Origin: Corynebacterium comes
GTDB taxonomy: Bacteria; Actinomycetota; Actinomycetes; Mycobacteriales; Mycobacteriaceae
NCBI RefSeq assembly: GCF_009734405.1
Contig: NZ_CP046453.1
Coordinates: forward strand, 372,001 to 436,000
DNA: 64,000 bases
Reading direction: 5' to 3'
Position 1 is the first letter of the stretch, and each line of letters opens with the position of its first letter. The notes under the pieces are model-generated. The model worked only from the letters and a program-made list of their open reading frames with translations, was not told the DNA's origin and searched no databases. A program made the translations under genes and the position numbers. Shown here piece after piece: positions 44,512 through 52,256 of this stretch.

Positions 44512-45201
44512 GTGGCTAAGGCAGACCTGGACAAGAAACCCTTCGACGTTGCGTCAATGTTCGACGACGTCGGGGCGAAGTACGACCTGACCAACACGAT
44601 CCTGTCCTTCGGGCAGGACGCCCGGTGGCGTCGACGTACCCGCGAGCGGCTCAACCTGAAACCGGGGGAGAAGGTCCTGGACCTGGCGGCCGGCACCGCC
44701 GTCTCCACGGTGGAGCTGGCGAAATCGGGCGCCTGGTGCGTGGCGTGCGACTTCTCCCAGGGCATGCTCGCGGCGGGCAGGGGCCGCGATGTGCCGAAAG
44801 TCGTCGGCGACGGTATGCAGCTGCCTTTCGCGGACAACTCCTTCGACGCGGTGACCATCTCCTACGGACTGCGCAACATCCATGACCACGAGGCCGGGCT
44901 GCGGGAGCTGGCCCGGGTGACCAGGCCGGGTGGCCGCCTGACTGTCGCGGAGTTCTCGACCCCGGTGGTGCCGGTTTTCGGCACGGCCTACAAGGAGTAC
45001 CTCATGCGTCTGTTGCCGCAGGTGGCGCGCCTGGTCTCATCCAACCCGGACGCCTACATCTACCTCGCGGAGTCGATCCGCGCCTGGCCGGACCAGGAGG
45101 GCCTGGCACAGGTGATCAACGCCAACGGGTGGGAGAACGCCGGCTGGCAGAACCTCTCCCTCGGGATCGTGGCCCTGCACTCGGCGGTCAAGCCGTTGTA
45201 G
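44512..45201 (+). CDS. menG: Demethylmenaquinone methyltransferase
   Basis: A 229-residue SAM-dependent methyltransferase of the UbiE/MenG family, adding the ring methyl in the last step of menaquinone synthesis. SAM motif I is [19 protein letters not shown], and motifs [15 protein letters not shown] and [14 protein letters not shown] follow. The N-terminal [20 protein letters not shown] is typical of UbiE. Its 3' end overlaps the convergent menJ-like gene by 14 nt. Confidence 0.95.
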   Translation: MAKADLDKKPFDVASMFDDVGAKYDLTNTILSFGQDARWRRRTRERLNLKPGEKVLDLAAGTAVSTVELAKSGAWCVACDFSQGMLAAGRGRDVPKVVGDGMQLPFADNSFDAVTISYGLRNIHDHEAGLRELARVTRPGGRLTVAEFSTPVVPVFGTAYKEYLMRLLPQVARLVSSNPDAYIYLAESIRAWPDQEGLAQVINANGWENAGWQNLSLGIVALHSAVKPL

Positions 45202-46444
45202 ACCACAGGGGGGTGTCGCGGCGCACCCGGGACACCGCGGAGCCGGCGAGCCGCCAGGCACGTGCGATGAGGTCGCGGTCCTCGTCGGCGATGAGGTTGC
45301 CCATCAGTCGCGCGGCGGCCGGCATGATCCCGGCGCCGACGGGGCCCCGCAGGCCGAGGGGACCCACGAAAGGCAGGAACTGCGGGTAGGTGAGCAGCCG
45401 GGCCGCGGTGCGCGCCAGGAGAAACGCCTCGCCGTAGGTCTCGCGCAGTACGTGCGGCCACACCAGTGTGAGGTCGCGCCCCGGCCGCAGCAGGTTCACG
45501 GCCATCTCGGCGGACTCCAGCCCGTAGTCGATGCCCTCGCCGTTGAGCGGGTTGACCAGGGCCGCGGCATCGCCGATGAGCAGCCAGTTGGCGCCCGCCA
45601 CATCGGAGACCGCGCCACCCATCGGCAGAAGTGCGGAGGCGACGTCCTGCTCCGGGCCGAGCCGCCATTCCCCGCGACGCTGCGCCGCATAATGCGTGAG
45701 CAGCTTCTTCGTGTTCACCTTCGCGGGGCGGGCATCTGTGGACAGTGCGCCGGCGCCGAGGTTCACCCGACCATCGCCGAGCGGGAAGATCCAACCGTAG
45801 CCGGGCTGGACGGTGCCGTCGGCGTCGCGGAGCTCCACGTGCGAATGGATCCACGGCTCATCCGACATCGGTGACGTGCAGTAGGACCGTGCCGCGATGC
45901 CGTACACCTCGCCACGGTGCCACTGCCTGCCCAGCAGCTTGCCGAAGGTCGAGCGCACCCCGTCCGCCACGAGCAGCCAGCGGGGGCGAATCTGCTTCTC
46001 GACGCCCCCGTGCCTCACCGTGACCACATCCACCCGCCGTCCCGCGAACTCCACGCCGGTGGCCGTCGCCCCCTCCCACAGGGTCGCGCCCCGCTCGACG
46101 GCGGTGTTCACCAGCAGGTGGTCGAACGTCGTGCGCGGCATCGCCGAGCCGAGCGTGCCGTAGGTCCCCTCCGGCCAGGGCGCCGTGACGGAGCCGCCGA
46201 AGCCGTGCAGCTTGAGGCCCTTGTTGTGGTAGTCGGCCGTCACCGCCTCCGCCAGGCCGAGACGTCCCAGCTGATGGATGGCGCGGGGGGTGAGACCATC
46301 GCCGCAGGTCTTGTCGCGGGGGAAAGTCGCGGCGTCGAGAAGCAGGACCTCGAGCCCTGCCTCGGCTGCGTGGATCGCGGCGGCGGAACCTGCGGGCCCT
46401 GCACCGACAATCAGGACATCGACAAGACCGGCATTTCCACTCAT
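45188..46444 (-). CDS. menJ: Geranylgeranyl reductase family flavoprotein (MenJ-like menaquinone reductase)
   Basis: A 418-residue FAD enzyme. The Rossmann loop [21 protein letters not shown] opens the protein, with [14 protein letters not shown] and the second FAD motif [16 protein letters not shown]. Homologues reduce a single isoprene double bond of menaquinone (MenJ in mycobacteria), and the position beside menG and the polyprenyl synthase supports that. ATG 46444 has minus-strand CACAAT (46452-46457) 7 nt upstream; the open frame starts at 46471. Confidence 0.9.
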   Translation of the reverse strand: MSGNAGLVDVLIVGAGPAGSAAAIHAAEAGLEVLLLDAATFPRDKTCGDGLTPRAIHQLGRLGLAEAVTADYHNKGLKLHGFGGSVTAPWPEGTYGTLGSAMPRTTFDHLLVNTAVERGATLWEGATATGVEFAGRRVDVVTVRHGGVEKQIRPRWLLVADGVRSTFGKLLGRQWHRGEVYGIAARSYCTSPMSDEPWIHSHVELRDADGTVQPGYGWIFPLGDGRVNLGAGALSTDARPAKVNTKKLLTHYAAQRRGEWRLGPEQDVASALLPMGGAVSDVAGANWLLIGDAAALVNPLNGEGIDYGLESAEMAVNLLRPGRDLTLVWPHVLRETYGEAFLLARTAARLLTYPQFLPFVGPLGLRGPVGAGIMPAAARLMGNLIADEDRDLIARAWRLAGSAVSRVRRDTPLWSTTA

Positions 46445-46501
46445 GCGACCTATTGTGGCATCCCACGCCACCCCTTAGTACGGGGTGGGGTCACTTTGGA
46501 C

Positions 46502-46507
46502 TACGGT
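46502..46507 (+). promoter_or_regulatory. -10 element of the polyprenyl synthase gene
   Basis: TACGGT gives a start near 46514 and a 41-nt leader with AAGGA at 46541-46545. Confidence 0.4.
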
Positions 46508-46554
46508 TGAGTGCGATCATCCTCACCGTCAGACCGCTGCAAGGACACCTCGAC

Positions 46555-47571
46555 ATGACCAACGGCACTACCTATCAGACCACCCCCGCCGGGAACGTGG
46601 ATCTGGGAGACGCCGAGCTCAATGAGCGCATCGCGACCGGAATGGCCGAGGTTGAGGTCATGCTGCGCGAGGAACTGGCGAAAGGCGAGGATTTCCTCGT
46701 CGACAAGGTCACCCACCTGCTCGAGGCCGGTGGCAAACGCTTCCGTCCGATGATGACGCTCCTCGCCTCCCAGTACGGCCCCGAAGCAGGCTCCCCGAAC
46801 GTAGTCAAGGCCGCCGCGGTCCTGGAGACGGTTCATCTGGCCACCCTGTACCACGACGACGTCATGGACGAGGCCGATCTGCGGCGCGGGGTGGAGTCCG
46901 CCAACGCCCGGTGGGACAACGCCGTCGCGATCCTCGCCGGTGACATCCTCTTCGCCCACGCCTCCCGGCTGATGAGCGAACTGGACACCCACACCGTCGG
47001 CCATTTCGCCGCGACCTTCCAGGGCCTGGTCACCGGCCAGATGCGCGAAACCATCGGCGCGGAGGGGCGGGACCCCGTCGAGCACTACATGGACGTCATC
47101 CACGAGAAGACGGGTGTGCTCATCTCCTCCGCCGGCTACCTCGGCGCGTACCATTCCCGTGCCAGTGATGCGCACATCGACGCCCTGTCGCGCATCGGTG
47201 CCGCCATCGGCATGATCTTCCAGATCGTCGACGACATCATCGACATCTTCTCCGCGCACGAAGAATCCGGCAAGACCCCCGGCACCGATCTGCGCGAAGG
47301 CGTGTTCACCCTCCCCGTTCTCTACGCCCTCGAGGAGGACAGCGAGGTCGGCGAAGAGCTCAGGGGACTGCTCACGGGCCCGCTTTCCGACGACGCCGAG
47401 GTCGAACGCGCCCTCACCCTCCTCGGGCGCTCCAACGGCCGCCAGCGCGCGCTGGACGACGTCCGCCGCTACCTCGCCGAAGCCGAGGCCCAGATGGATC
47501 GCCTCCCGGAGTCCGCCGCCACCAACGCGTTGCGCATGCTGGCCAACTACACCATCCAGCGCGTCGGATAG
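46555..47571 (+). CDS. ispB: Long-chain trans-polyprenyl diphosphate synthase
   Basis: A 338-residue class-I prenyltransferase that elongates farnesyl-type primers with IPP. The first Asp-rich motif is YHDDVMDEADLRRG and the second is IVDDIIDIFSA; GGKRFRPMMTLLAS lies upstream of them. It should build the octa- to nonaprenyl side chain used by MenA. ATG 46555 has a good ribosome-binding site; the frame extends to 46453, antisense to the menJ-like 5' end. Confidence 0.94.
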   Translation: MTNGTTYQTTPAGNVDLGDAELNERIATGMAEVEVMLREELAKGEDFLVDKVTHLLEAGGKRFRPMMTLLASQYGPEAGSPNVVKAAAVLETVHLATLYHDDVMDEADLRRGVESANARWDNAVAILAGDILFAHASRLMSELDTHTVGHFAATFQGLVTGQMRETIGAEGRDPVEHYMDVIHEKTGVLISSAGYLGAYHSRASDAHIDALSRIGAAIGMIFQIVDDIIDIFSAHEESGKTPGTDLREGVFTLPVLYALEEDSEVGEELRGLLTGPLSDDAEVERALTLLGRSNGRQRALDDVRRYLAEAEAQMDRLPESAATNALRMLANYTIQRVG

Positions 47572-47643
47572 CCCCGCTGACCTGCCGATTTGCAGAGCGT
47601 CGGGTACATCGTAGTAGAGTATGTCACGCACCATGTGGTGCAC

Positions 47644-47726
47644 GCCAGGTTGCCCGAGCGGCCAATGGGAGCGGACTGTAAATCCGCCGGCTTACGCCTA
47701 CACAAGTTCGAATCTTGTACCTGGCA
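47644..47726 (+). tRNA. tRNA-Tyr (anticodon GTA)
   Basis: An 83-nt class-II tRNA. The acceptor GCCAGGT (47644-47650) pairs with ACCTGGC (47719-47725), discriminator A 47726. The anticodon stem GCGGA/TCCGC encloses the loop with GTA at 47678-47680. It has a long variable arm and the T-loop TTCGAAT. CCA is not encoded. Confidence 0.96.
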
Positions 47727-47735
47727 CAACTTCAG

Positions 47736-47767
47736 ACCCACCCGAACAATTCGTTCGGGTGGGTTTT
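47736..47767 (+). terminator. Terminator after tRNA-Tyr
   Basis: A perfect 12-bp stem (47736-47747 with 47753-47764), a 5-nt loop, and a T-run. The remaining gap to the next promoter (47768-47905) holds no recognisable gene. Confidence 0.92.
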
Positions 47768-47907
47768 GTCGTTCTCTGGGTTACCCCGGGTCCCGGCGCC
47801 TGCCGTCGGCCGGCCCCGGTCCCCTCCGGAAGGTGCCGGAAGGGGTTCCGGACAGCAGGTTCCGGCGGCCTGTTGAGGGGCACGAAAATGCGCTTTGAAG
47901 TGGCGAT

Positions 47908-47937
47908 TTGTGTATCTCCAACGTGTCAGGTTAATCT
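47908..47937 (+). promoter_or_regulatory. Promoter of the tRNA-Thr-Met-Trp cluster
   Basis: TTGTGT (47908-47913), an 18-bp spacer and TAATCT (47932-47937). It is the best match upstream of tRNA-Thr and lies in an AT-richer stretch. Confidence 0.5.
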
Positions 47938-47995
47938 GTTCAAGGCTTCAACGGAGCGGGCAAAAGAAATAGCGCCTGCATCCTTCGGAAGCTAA

Positions 47996-48068
47996 GCCCC
48001 CTTAGCTCAGTCGGTAGAGTGTCTCCATGGTAAGGAGAAGGTCATCAGTTCGATTCTGATAGGGGGCT
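47996..48068 (+). tRNA. tRNA-Thr (anticodon GGT)
   Basis: A 73-nt cloverleaf. GCCCCCT (47996-48002) pairs with AGGGGGC (48061-48067), discriminator T. The anticodon loop ATGGTAA is closed by TCTCC/GGAGA, and the T-arm ATCAG-TTCGATT-CTGAT is normal. Confidence 0.95.
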
Positions 48069-48135
48069 CTGTTTCTTTTCTCCCTCGGTCACAGGTTAAC
48101 CGTCGGTGGCTGGAGGAAGTGTGAAACGGCCACCA

Positions 48136-48207
48136 GGCGGTGTAGCTCAGTGGTAGAGCAAGCGACTCATAATCGCTGTGTCGCGGGTTCAATTCCCGCC
48201 ATCGCTA
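48136..48207 (+). tRNA. tRNA-Met (anticodon CAT), elongator type
   Basis: A 72-nt cloverleaf. The acceptor GGCGGTG pairs with CATCGCT through two G-U wobbles, discriminator A 48207. The anticodon stem AGCGA/TCGCT encloses CAT at 48168-48170. The initiator-type 1-72 mismatch and triple G-C anticodon stem are absent, so an elongator is inferred. Confidence 0.93.
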
Positions 48208-48287
48208 CCGGTTTGCCGGCCAGCAGGTAGTTTCTCAAGGAATTGACCATCTGGTAAGGTGAATCGTGCTGTTCAGGCAGCGCACCA

Positions 48288-48360
<73 letters not shown>

Positions 48361-48367
48361 CCGATAC

Positions 48368-48403
48368 GGGCCGGTCGCTGAGGGTTTCCCTCAGTGCCGG
48401 CCC
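48368..48403 (+). terminator. Terminator-like hairpin after the tRNA cluster
   Basis: GGGCCGG (48368-48374) pairs with CCGGCCC (48397-48403) and CTGAGGG with CCCTCAG, with a small internal loop. The downstream T-run is weak. Confidence 0.6.
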
Positions 48404-48430
48404 GTTCTGCTTTCCGGAACGGGGCTCTGG

Positions 48431-48436
48431 TAGGCT
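48431..48436 (+). promoter_or_regulatory. -10 element of secE
   Basis: TAGGCT leaves a leader of about 36 nt that contains GAGGAG at 48469-48474 before GTG 48479. Confidence 0.5.
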
Positions 48437-48478
48437 CGACGGAGTTCTGAACACGAGACATCTTTTGCGAGGAGTGCT

Positions 48479-48802
48479 GTGACCGATCAACAGCCCAGCC
48501 AGCCCGGTGCGGCCCGCCCGACCGGCAAGCGTCAGATGACGGGCGTCGGCACCACCACTGCCTCGTCGTACGAGGCGAAGCGTGTGGTCAAGGCTGATCC
48601 GGAGGATGAGAAGCCGGGTGGCGGCGCCACCAGCTTCCTGCCGGAGGTCGTCTCGGAGATGCGGAAGGTCATCTGGCCGACCGCTCGTCAGATGGTTGTG
48701 TACACCCTCGTGGTGTTCACGTTCCTCATCGTGGTGACTGCGCTGGTGTCAAGCGTGGACTTCGTGGCGGGCCTCGGAGTTGAGAAGATCCTCTCTCCTT
48801 AG
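48479..48802 (+). CDS. secE: Protein translocase subunit SecE
   Basis: A 107-residue subunit of the SecYEG translocon. The N-terminal 55 residues are hydrophilic. The amphipathic SEMRKVIWPTARQMVVYT signature precedes one membrane helix (LVVFTFLIVVTALVSSVDFV). This short, single-helix form is normal for Gram-positive bacteria. It lies between the tRNA cluster and nusG, the usual arrangement. GTG start with a strong ribosome-binding site. Confidence 0.95.
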   Translation: MTDQQPSQPGAARPTGKRQMTGVGTTTASSYEAKRVVKADPEDEKPGGGATSFLPEVVSEMRKVIWPTARQMVVYTLVVFTFLIVVTALVSSVDFVAGLGVEKILSP

Positions 48803-48877
48803 GTACAGTCTTCACCATCAGTTTTCATCCCGTCGAGCCCCCCAGGGTCGGCGGGATTATTCATTGGCCGCGGCCGC

Positions 48878-48883
48878 TAAACT
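48878..48883 (+). promoter_or_regulatory. -10 element of nusG
   Basis: TAAACT gives a leader of about 40 nt. A weak hairpin (ATCCCG with CGGGAT) lies just upstream in the secE-nusG gap. Confidence 0.45.
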
Positions 48884-48928
48884 GGCTTGAACCGGCCTTT
48901 CCGAATTGCCCTACACACCTGGAGCATC

Positions 48929-49783
48929 ATGAGCGAAGAATTCGCATCCGAGAACATTCCCGAGACGACCGATCCCGCCGAGCTGCTCGGCGACGCCCCC
49001 GCCGACTCCGACGAGACCGTCGCCGCTGAGTCTGATCTCACCACGACCGGGCTGGAGGCTGAGCCGGAGCAGACCGAGGAGGATTCCCTGGCTGCCGCCG
49101 CGGCGGCACTGGGCGACACCACTGAGGAGGATGTGGAGGCCGAGTACCGTCGTCGCCTGCGCGAGTACACCCGTGAGCTGAAGAAGCAGCCGGGAGACTG
49201 GTACATCATCCAGTGCTACTCGGGTTATGAGAACAAGGTGAAGACCAACCTCGACATGCGCGCCCAGACCCTGGAGGTCGAGGAGTACATCTACGACGTC
49301 GTCGTGCCGATCGAGCAGGTCATCGAGATCAAGGACGGCAAGCGCAAGACGGTCAAGCGCAAGCTGCTGCCGGGCTACGTGCTCGTCCGCATGGAGATGA
49401 ACGACAAGGCCTGGTCCGTCGTCCGTGACACCCCGGGTGTGACGAGCTTCGTGGGCAACGAGGGCAACGCAACCATCGTGAAGCACCGCGACGTCGCGAA
49501 GTTCCTCATGCCGAAGGACGTCACCGTCGAGGGCGAGGCCGCGGCCGTCACTTCTGAGGGCGAGAAGGTCGTCGCGATGCCGGAGGGGCAGACGAAGCCG
49601 ACCCTGGCGATGGACTTCCAGGTGGGCGAGGCCGTCACCATCCTCACCGGTGCGCTGGCCTCCGTGTCCGCGACGATCTCCGAGATCGATCCGGCCACCG
49701 GTAAGATCCAGGCGCTGGTCTCCATCTTCGGTCGTGAGACCCCGGTGGAGCTGACCTACGACCAGATCGAGAAGATCAACTAG
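48929..49783 (+). CDS. nusG: Transcription termination/antitermination protein NusG
   Basis: A 284-residue factor that binds RNA polymerase and couples transcription to translation. The NGN domain begins near residue 90 (WYIIQCYSGYENKVKTNL), with LLPGYVLVRMEM. The C-terminal KOW domain carries FQVGEAVTILTGALAS and SIFGRETPVEL. The first 85 or so residues form an acidic, Ala/Glu/Asp-rich extension that E. coli NusG lacks and that is common in actinobacteria. ATG 48929 follows GGAG closely. Confidence 0.96.
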   Translation: MSEEFASENIPETTDPAELLGDAPADSDETVAAESDLTTTGLEAEPEQTEEDSLAAAAAALGDTTEEDVEAEYRRRLREYTRELKKQPGDWYIIQCYSGYENKVKTNLDMRAQTLEVEEYIYDVVVPIEQVIEIKDGKRKTVKRKLLPGYVLVRMEMNDKAWSVVRDTPGVTSFVGNEGNATIVKHRDVAKFLMPKDVTVEGEAAAVTSEGEKVVAMPEGQTKPTLAMDFQVGEAVTILTGALASVSATISEIDPATGKIQALVSIFGRETPVELTYDQIEKIN

Positions 49784-49811
49784 CGATTTGGGCGGCGCCC
49801 TTCTCGTGCCG

Positions 49812-49817
49812 TAGGCT
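49812..49817 (+). promoter_or_regulatory. -10 element of rplK-rplA
   Basis: TAGGCT leaves a leader of about 160 nt before ATG 49983, within the 199-nt gap. The leader could hold an L1-type regulatory fold, but none was drawn with confidence. Confidence 0.4.
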
Positions 49818-49982
49818 TGACCATCGCGCGCGCACGTCTTGTGCGCGACATTCAGGCATTCATCCCCGGTGGCCGGGATACGTGAAGATCCAGCGACATT
49901 CGTCCTGGTAGCGGGGCCCGGCATCCGGACGGTTGCCGTCATCATCGTGGCGGTTACCGGTAACACGGAACGAGGTAATTCG

Positions 49983-50420
49983 ATGGCTCCCAAGAAGAAG
50001 AAGAAGGTCACTGGCCTCATCAAGCTGCAGATCGATGCTGGCGCCGCTAACCCGGCTCCGCCGGTCGGCCCGGCTCTCGGTGCCCATGGCGTCAACATCA
50101 TGGAGTTCTGCAAGGCCTACAACGCAGCGACCGAGTCCCAGCGCGGCAACGTCATCCCGGTTGAGATCACCGTCTACGAGGACCGCAGCTTCGAGTTCAA
50201 GCTGAAGACCCCGCCGGCCGCCAAGCTGCTCCTGAAGGCCGCTGGCCTGCAGAAGGGCTCCGGCGTCCCGCACACCCAGAAGGTGGGCAAGGTCACCATG
50301 GCTCAGGTTCGTGAGATCGCTGAGACCAAGAAGGAAGACCTCAACGCCCGTGACATCGACGCAGCCGCCAAGATCGTCGCCGGTACCGCCCGCTCCATGG
50401 GCATCGAGGTCCAGGGTTAA
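49983..50420 (+). CDS. rplK: Large ribosomal subunit protein uL11
   Basis: A 145-residue protein of the GTPase-associated centre. The N-terminal [25 protein letters not shown] loop, which contacts 23S rRNA and thiopeptide antibiotics, is intact, as is the C-terminal rRNA-binding domain ([20 protein letters not shown]). It is followed by rplA after 82 nt. Confidence 0.98.
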   Translation: MAPKKKKKVTGLIKLQIDAGAANPAPPVGPALGAHGVNIMEFCKAYNAATESQRGNVIPVEITVYEDRSFEFKLKTPPAAKLLLKAAGLQKGSGVPHTQKVGKVTMAQVREIAETKKEDLNARDIDAAAKIVAGTARSMGIEVQG

Positions 50421-50502
50421 TCCCTCCCTCTCCCGATAACTGTGGCAGGGCCAGCTACGGCCCGCCTGACCACACCAATCCCTCCCAAGAAGGAATTGCA
50501 CA

Positions 50503-51213
50503 ATGAGCAAGAACTCCAAGGCATACAAGGCCGCCGCCGCGCTGGTCGACAAGAACCGCGACTACACGCCGATCGAGGCCGCCAAGCTGATCAAGGAGAC
50601 CTCCTCCAAGAACTTCGACTCCACCGTCGACGTCGCCATCCGCCTGGGCGTTGACCCGCGCAAGGCTGATCAGCTGGTTCGTGGCACCGTCTCCCTGCCG
50701 CACGGCACCGGTAAGACCGTCCGCGTCGCCGTCTTCGCCGCCGGCGAGAAGGCCACCGAGGCTGAGGCCGCGGGCGCTGACATCGTGGGCACCGACGAGC
50801 TGATCGAGCAGATCACCGCCGGCACCATCGACTTCGACGTCGCCATCGCCACCCCGGACCAGATGGCCAAGGTCGGCCGCGTCGCCCGCGTGCTCGGCCC
50901 GCGTGGCCTGATGCCCAACCCGAAGACCGGCACCGTCACCACCGACGTCGCCAAGGCTGTCGCCGACGTCAAGGGCGGAAAGATCTCCTTCCGCGTGGAC
51001 AAGGCCTCCAACCTGCACGCCGGTATCGGCAAGGCATCCTTCGACGAGAAGGCTCTGGCTGAGAACTACGGCGCACTGCTCGACGAGCTGCTCCGCATCA
51101 AGCCGTCCTCCGCCAAGGGCATCTACCTGAAGAAGATCACCCTCTCCTCCACCAACGGCCCGGGCGTCCCGGTCGACTCCTCGGTGCAGAAGAACTACGC
51201 TGCCGAGGCCTAA
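50503..51213 (+). CDS. rplA: Large ribosomal subunit protein uL1
   Basis: A 236-residue L1-stalk protein that can also repress its own operon. [21 protein letters not shown] and [20 protein letters not shown] are family blocks. AAGGA lies 8-12 nt before the ATG. A strong terminator follows. Confidence 0.98.
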   Translation: MSKNSKAYKAAAALVDKNRDYTPIEAAKLIKETSSKNFDSTVDVAIRLGVDPRKADQLVRGTVSLPHGTGKTVRVAVFAAGEKATEAEAAGADIVGTDELIEQITAGTIDFDVAIATPDQMAKVGRVARVLGPRGLMPNPKTGTVTTDVAKAVADVKGGKISFRVDKASNLHAGIGKASFDEKALAENYGALLDELLRIKPSSAKGIYLKKITLSSTNGPGVPVDSSVQKNYAAEA

Positions 51214-51235
51214 GCCTCAACCCCCGGCCAGCGTG

Positions 51236-51273
51236 AACGCGGCGTGAGACTTCAAGTCTCACGCCGCGTTTTC
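51236..51273 (+). terminator. Terminator after rplA
   Basis: A perfect 17-bp inverted repeat (51236-51252 with 51254-51270) with a minimal centre, then TT. It closes the rplK-rplA transcript. Confidence 0.92.
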
Positions 51274-51326
51274 CTGTCCTGAGCGGCTTCCCCCTCACCG
51301 GGGGCGGGGAGGTGCTCCGGCGCTCC

Positions 51327-51332
51327 TATACT
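51327..51332 (+). promoter_or_regulatory. -10 element of the PhzF-like gene
   Basis: TATACT ends 7 nt before ATG 51340, which indicates a leaderless start. Confidence 0.6.
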
Positions 51333-51339
51333 CGGGAGC

Positions 51340-52182
51340 ATGAGCCGAAACCGAGACTTCGCGCAGGTCGACGTCTTCTCCGCCGAGCCCTACCGGGGAA
51401 ACCCCTTGGCCGTCATCCTCGACGCACAGGGGCTTGACGAGGTGGAGATGCGCCGGATCGCCAACTGGACGAACCTCTCGGAAACCACTTTTCTCCTTCC
51501 TCCGAGCCACCCTGGGGCCGACTACCGTGTGCGCATCTTCACCCCCACCGGCGAGCTGCCCTTCGCCGGCCACCCCACCCTCGGTTCGGCGCAGGCCTGG
51601 TTGGGCAACGGTGGTGTTCCCCGGCGCGAGGGGATGCTGGTGCAGGAATGCGGGGCCGGCCTGGTGGACATCAGGCAGGCGGGGGAACAGCTCTTCTTCG
51701 CGGCACCGCCCACCATCCGTCGCGGCCCGTTGGAGGAGGAGACCCTGGATCGGATCTGTGCCGCCCTCGGCGTCCTCCGCGAGGAGGTGATCGGCCACCA
51801 GTGGGTGGACAACGGGCCCGGCTGGTGTGTGGTGCAGCTGCGCAGTGCCGCTGAGGTTCTGGCGTTGGAGCCGGATCTCCGCGTGACGGGAGAGCTGAAG
51901 TTCGGGGTGATCGGGGCCTACCCGGAGGGAGCCCCATTCGCCTTCGAGATCCGCGCCTTCGTCCCTTTCGCCGGCAGTGGTGAGGATCCGGTGACCGGCA
52001 GCCTGAACGCCTCCGTCGCCCAGTGGCTGCGCCGCGTGGGGCAGGTCGACGGCAGCTACCGGGTGTCCCAGGGGACCAGACTCGGACGCGCCGGATCAGT
52101 GTCCGTCGAATGCGCTGCGGATGGGAACGTATGGGTCGGGGGAGATGTGACCACATGCTTCCGGGGGAGTGCAATCGCCTGA
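51340..52182 (+). CDS. PhzF family isomerase-like protein
   Basis: A 280-residue protein with the twin-lobed diaminopimelate-epimerase-like fold. The N-terminal QVDVFSAEPYRGNPLAVILDA, the NLSETTFLL glutamate region, and FTPTGELPFAGHPTLGSA and GSGEDPVTGSLNASVAQWL match PhzF. No phenazine genes are present, so the natural substrate is unknown. It stands alone between rplA and the metal pump. Confidence 0.92.
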   Translation: MSRNRDFAQVDVFSAEPYRGNPLAVILDAQGLDEVEMRRIANWTNLSETTFLLPPSHPGADYRVRIFTPTGELPFAGHPTLGSAQAWLGNGGVPRREGMLVQECGAGLVDIRQAGEQLFFAAPPTIRRGPLEEETLDRICAALGVLREEVIGHQWVDNGPGWCVVQLRSAAEVLALEPDLRVTGELKFGVIGAYPEGAPFAFEIRAFVPFAGSGEDPVTGSLNASVAQWLRRVGQVDGSYRVSQGTRLGRAGSVSVECAADGNVWVGGDVTTCFRGSAIA

Positions 52183-52244
52183 GAAAGGGTGGTTGAAGTG
52201 GTGAGGGCAGCCTGTACTTCCTGGTAAGTCCGCCTTTTCTGGAG

Positions 52245-52250
52245 AACAAT
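52245..52250 (+). promoter_or_regulatory. Candidate -10 of the TPC-type P-type ATPase gene
   Basis: AACAAT ends 6 nt before ATG 52257 and fits the NACAAT form seen at other leaderless starts in the window. Confidence 0.4.
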
Positions 52251-52256
52251 GGTGGT

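Noticed and set aside
48136..48207. Initiator tRNA-fMet
   Set aside because: The 1-72 mismatch and three consecutive G-C pairs of the anticodon stem are absent.
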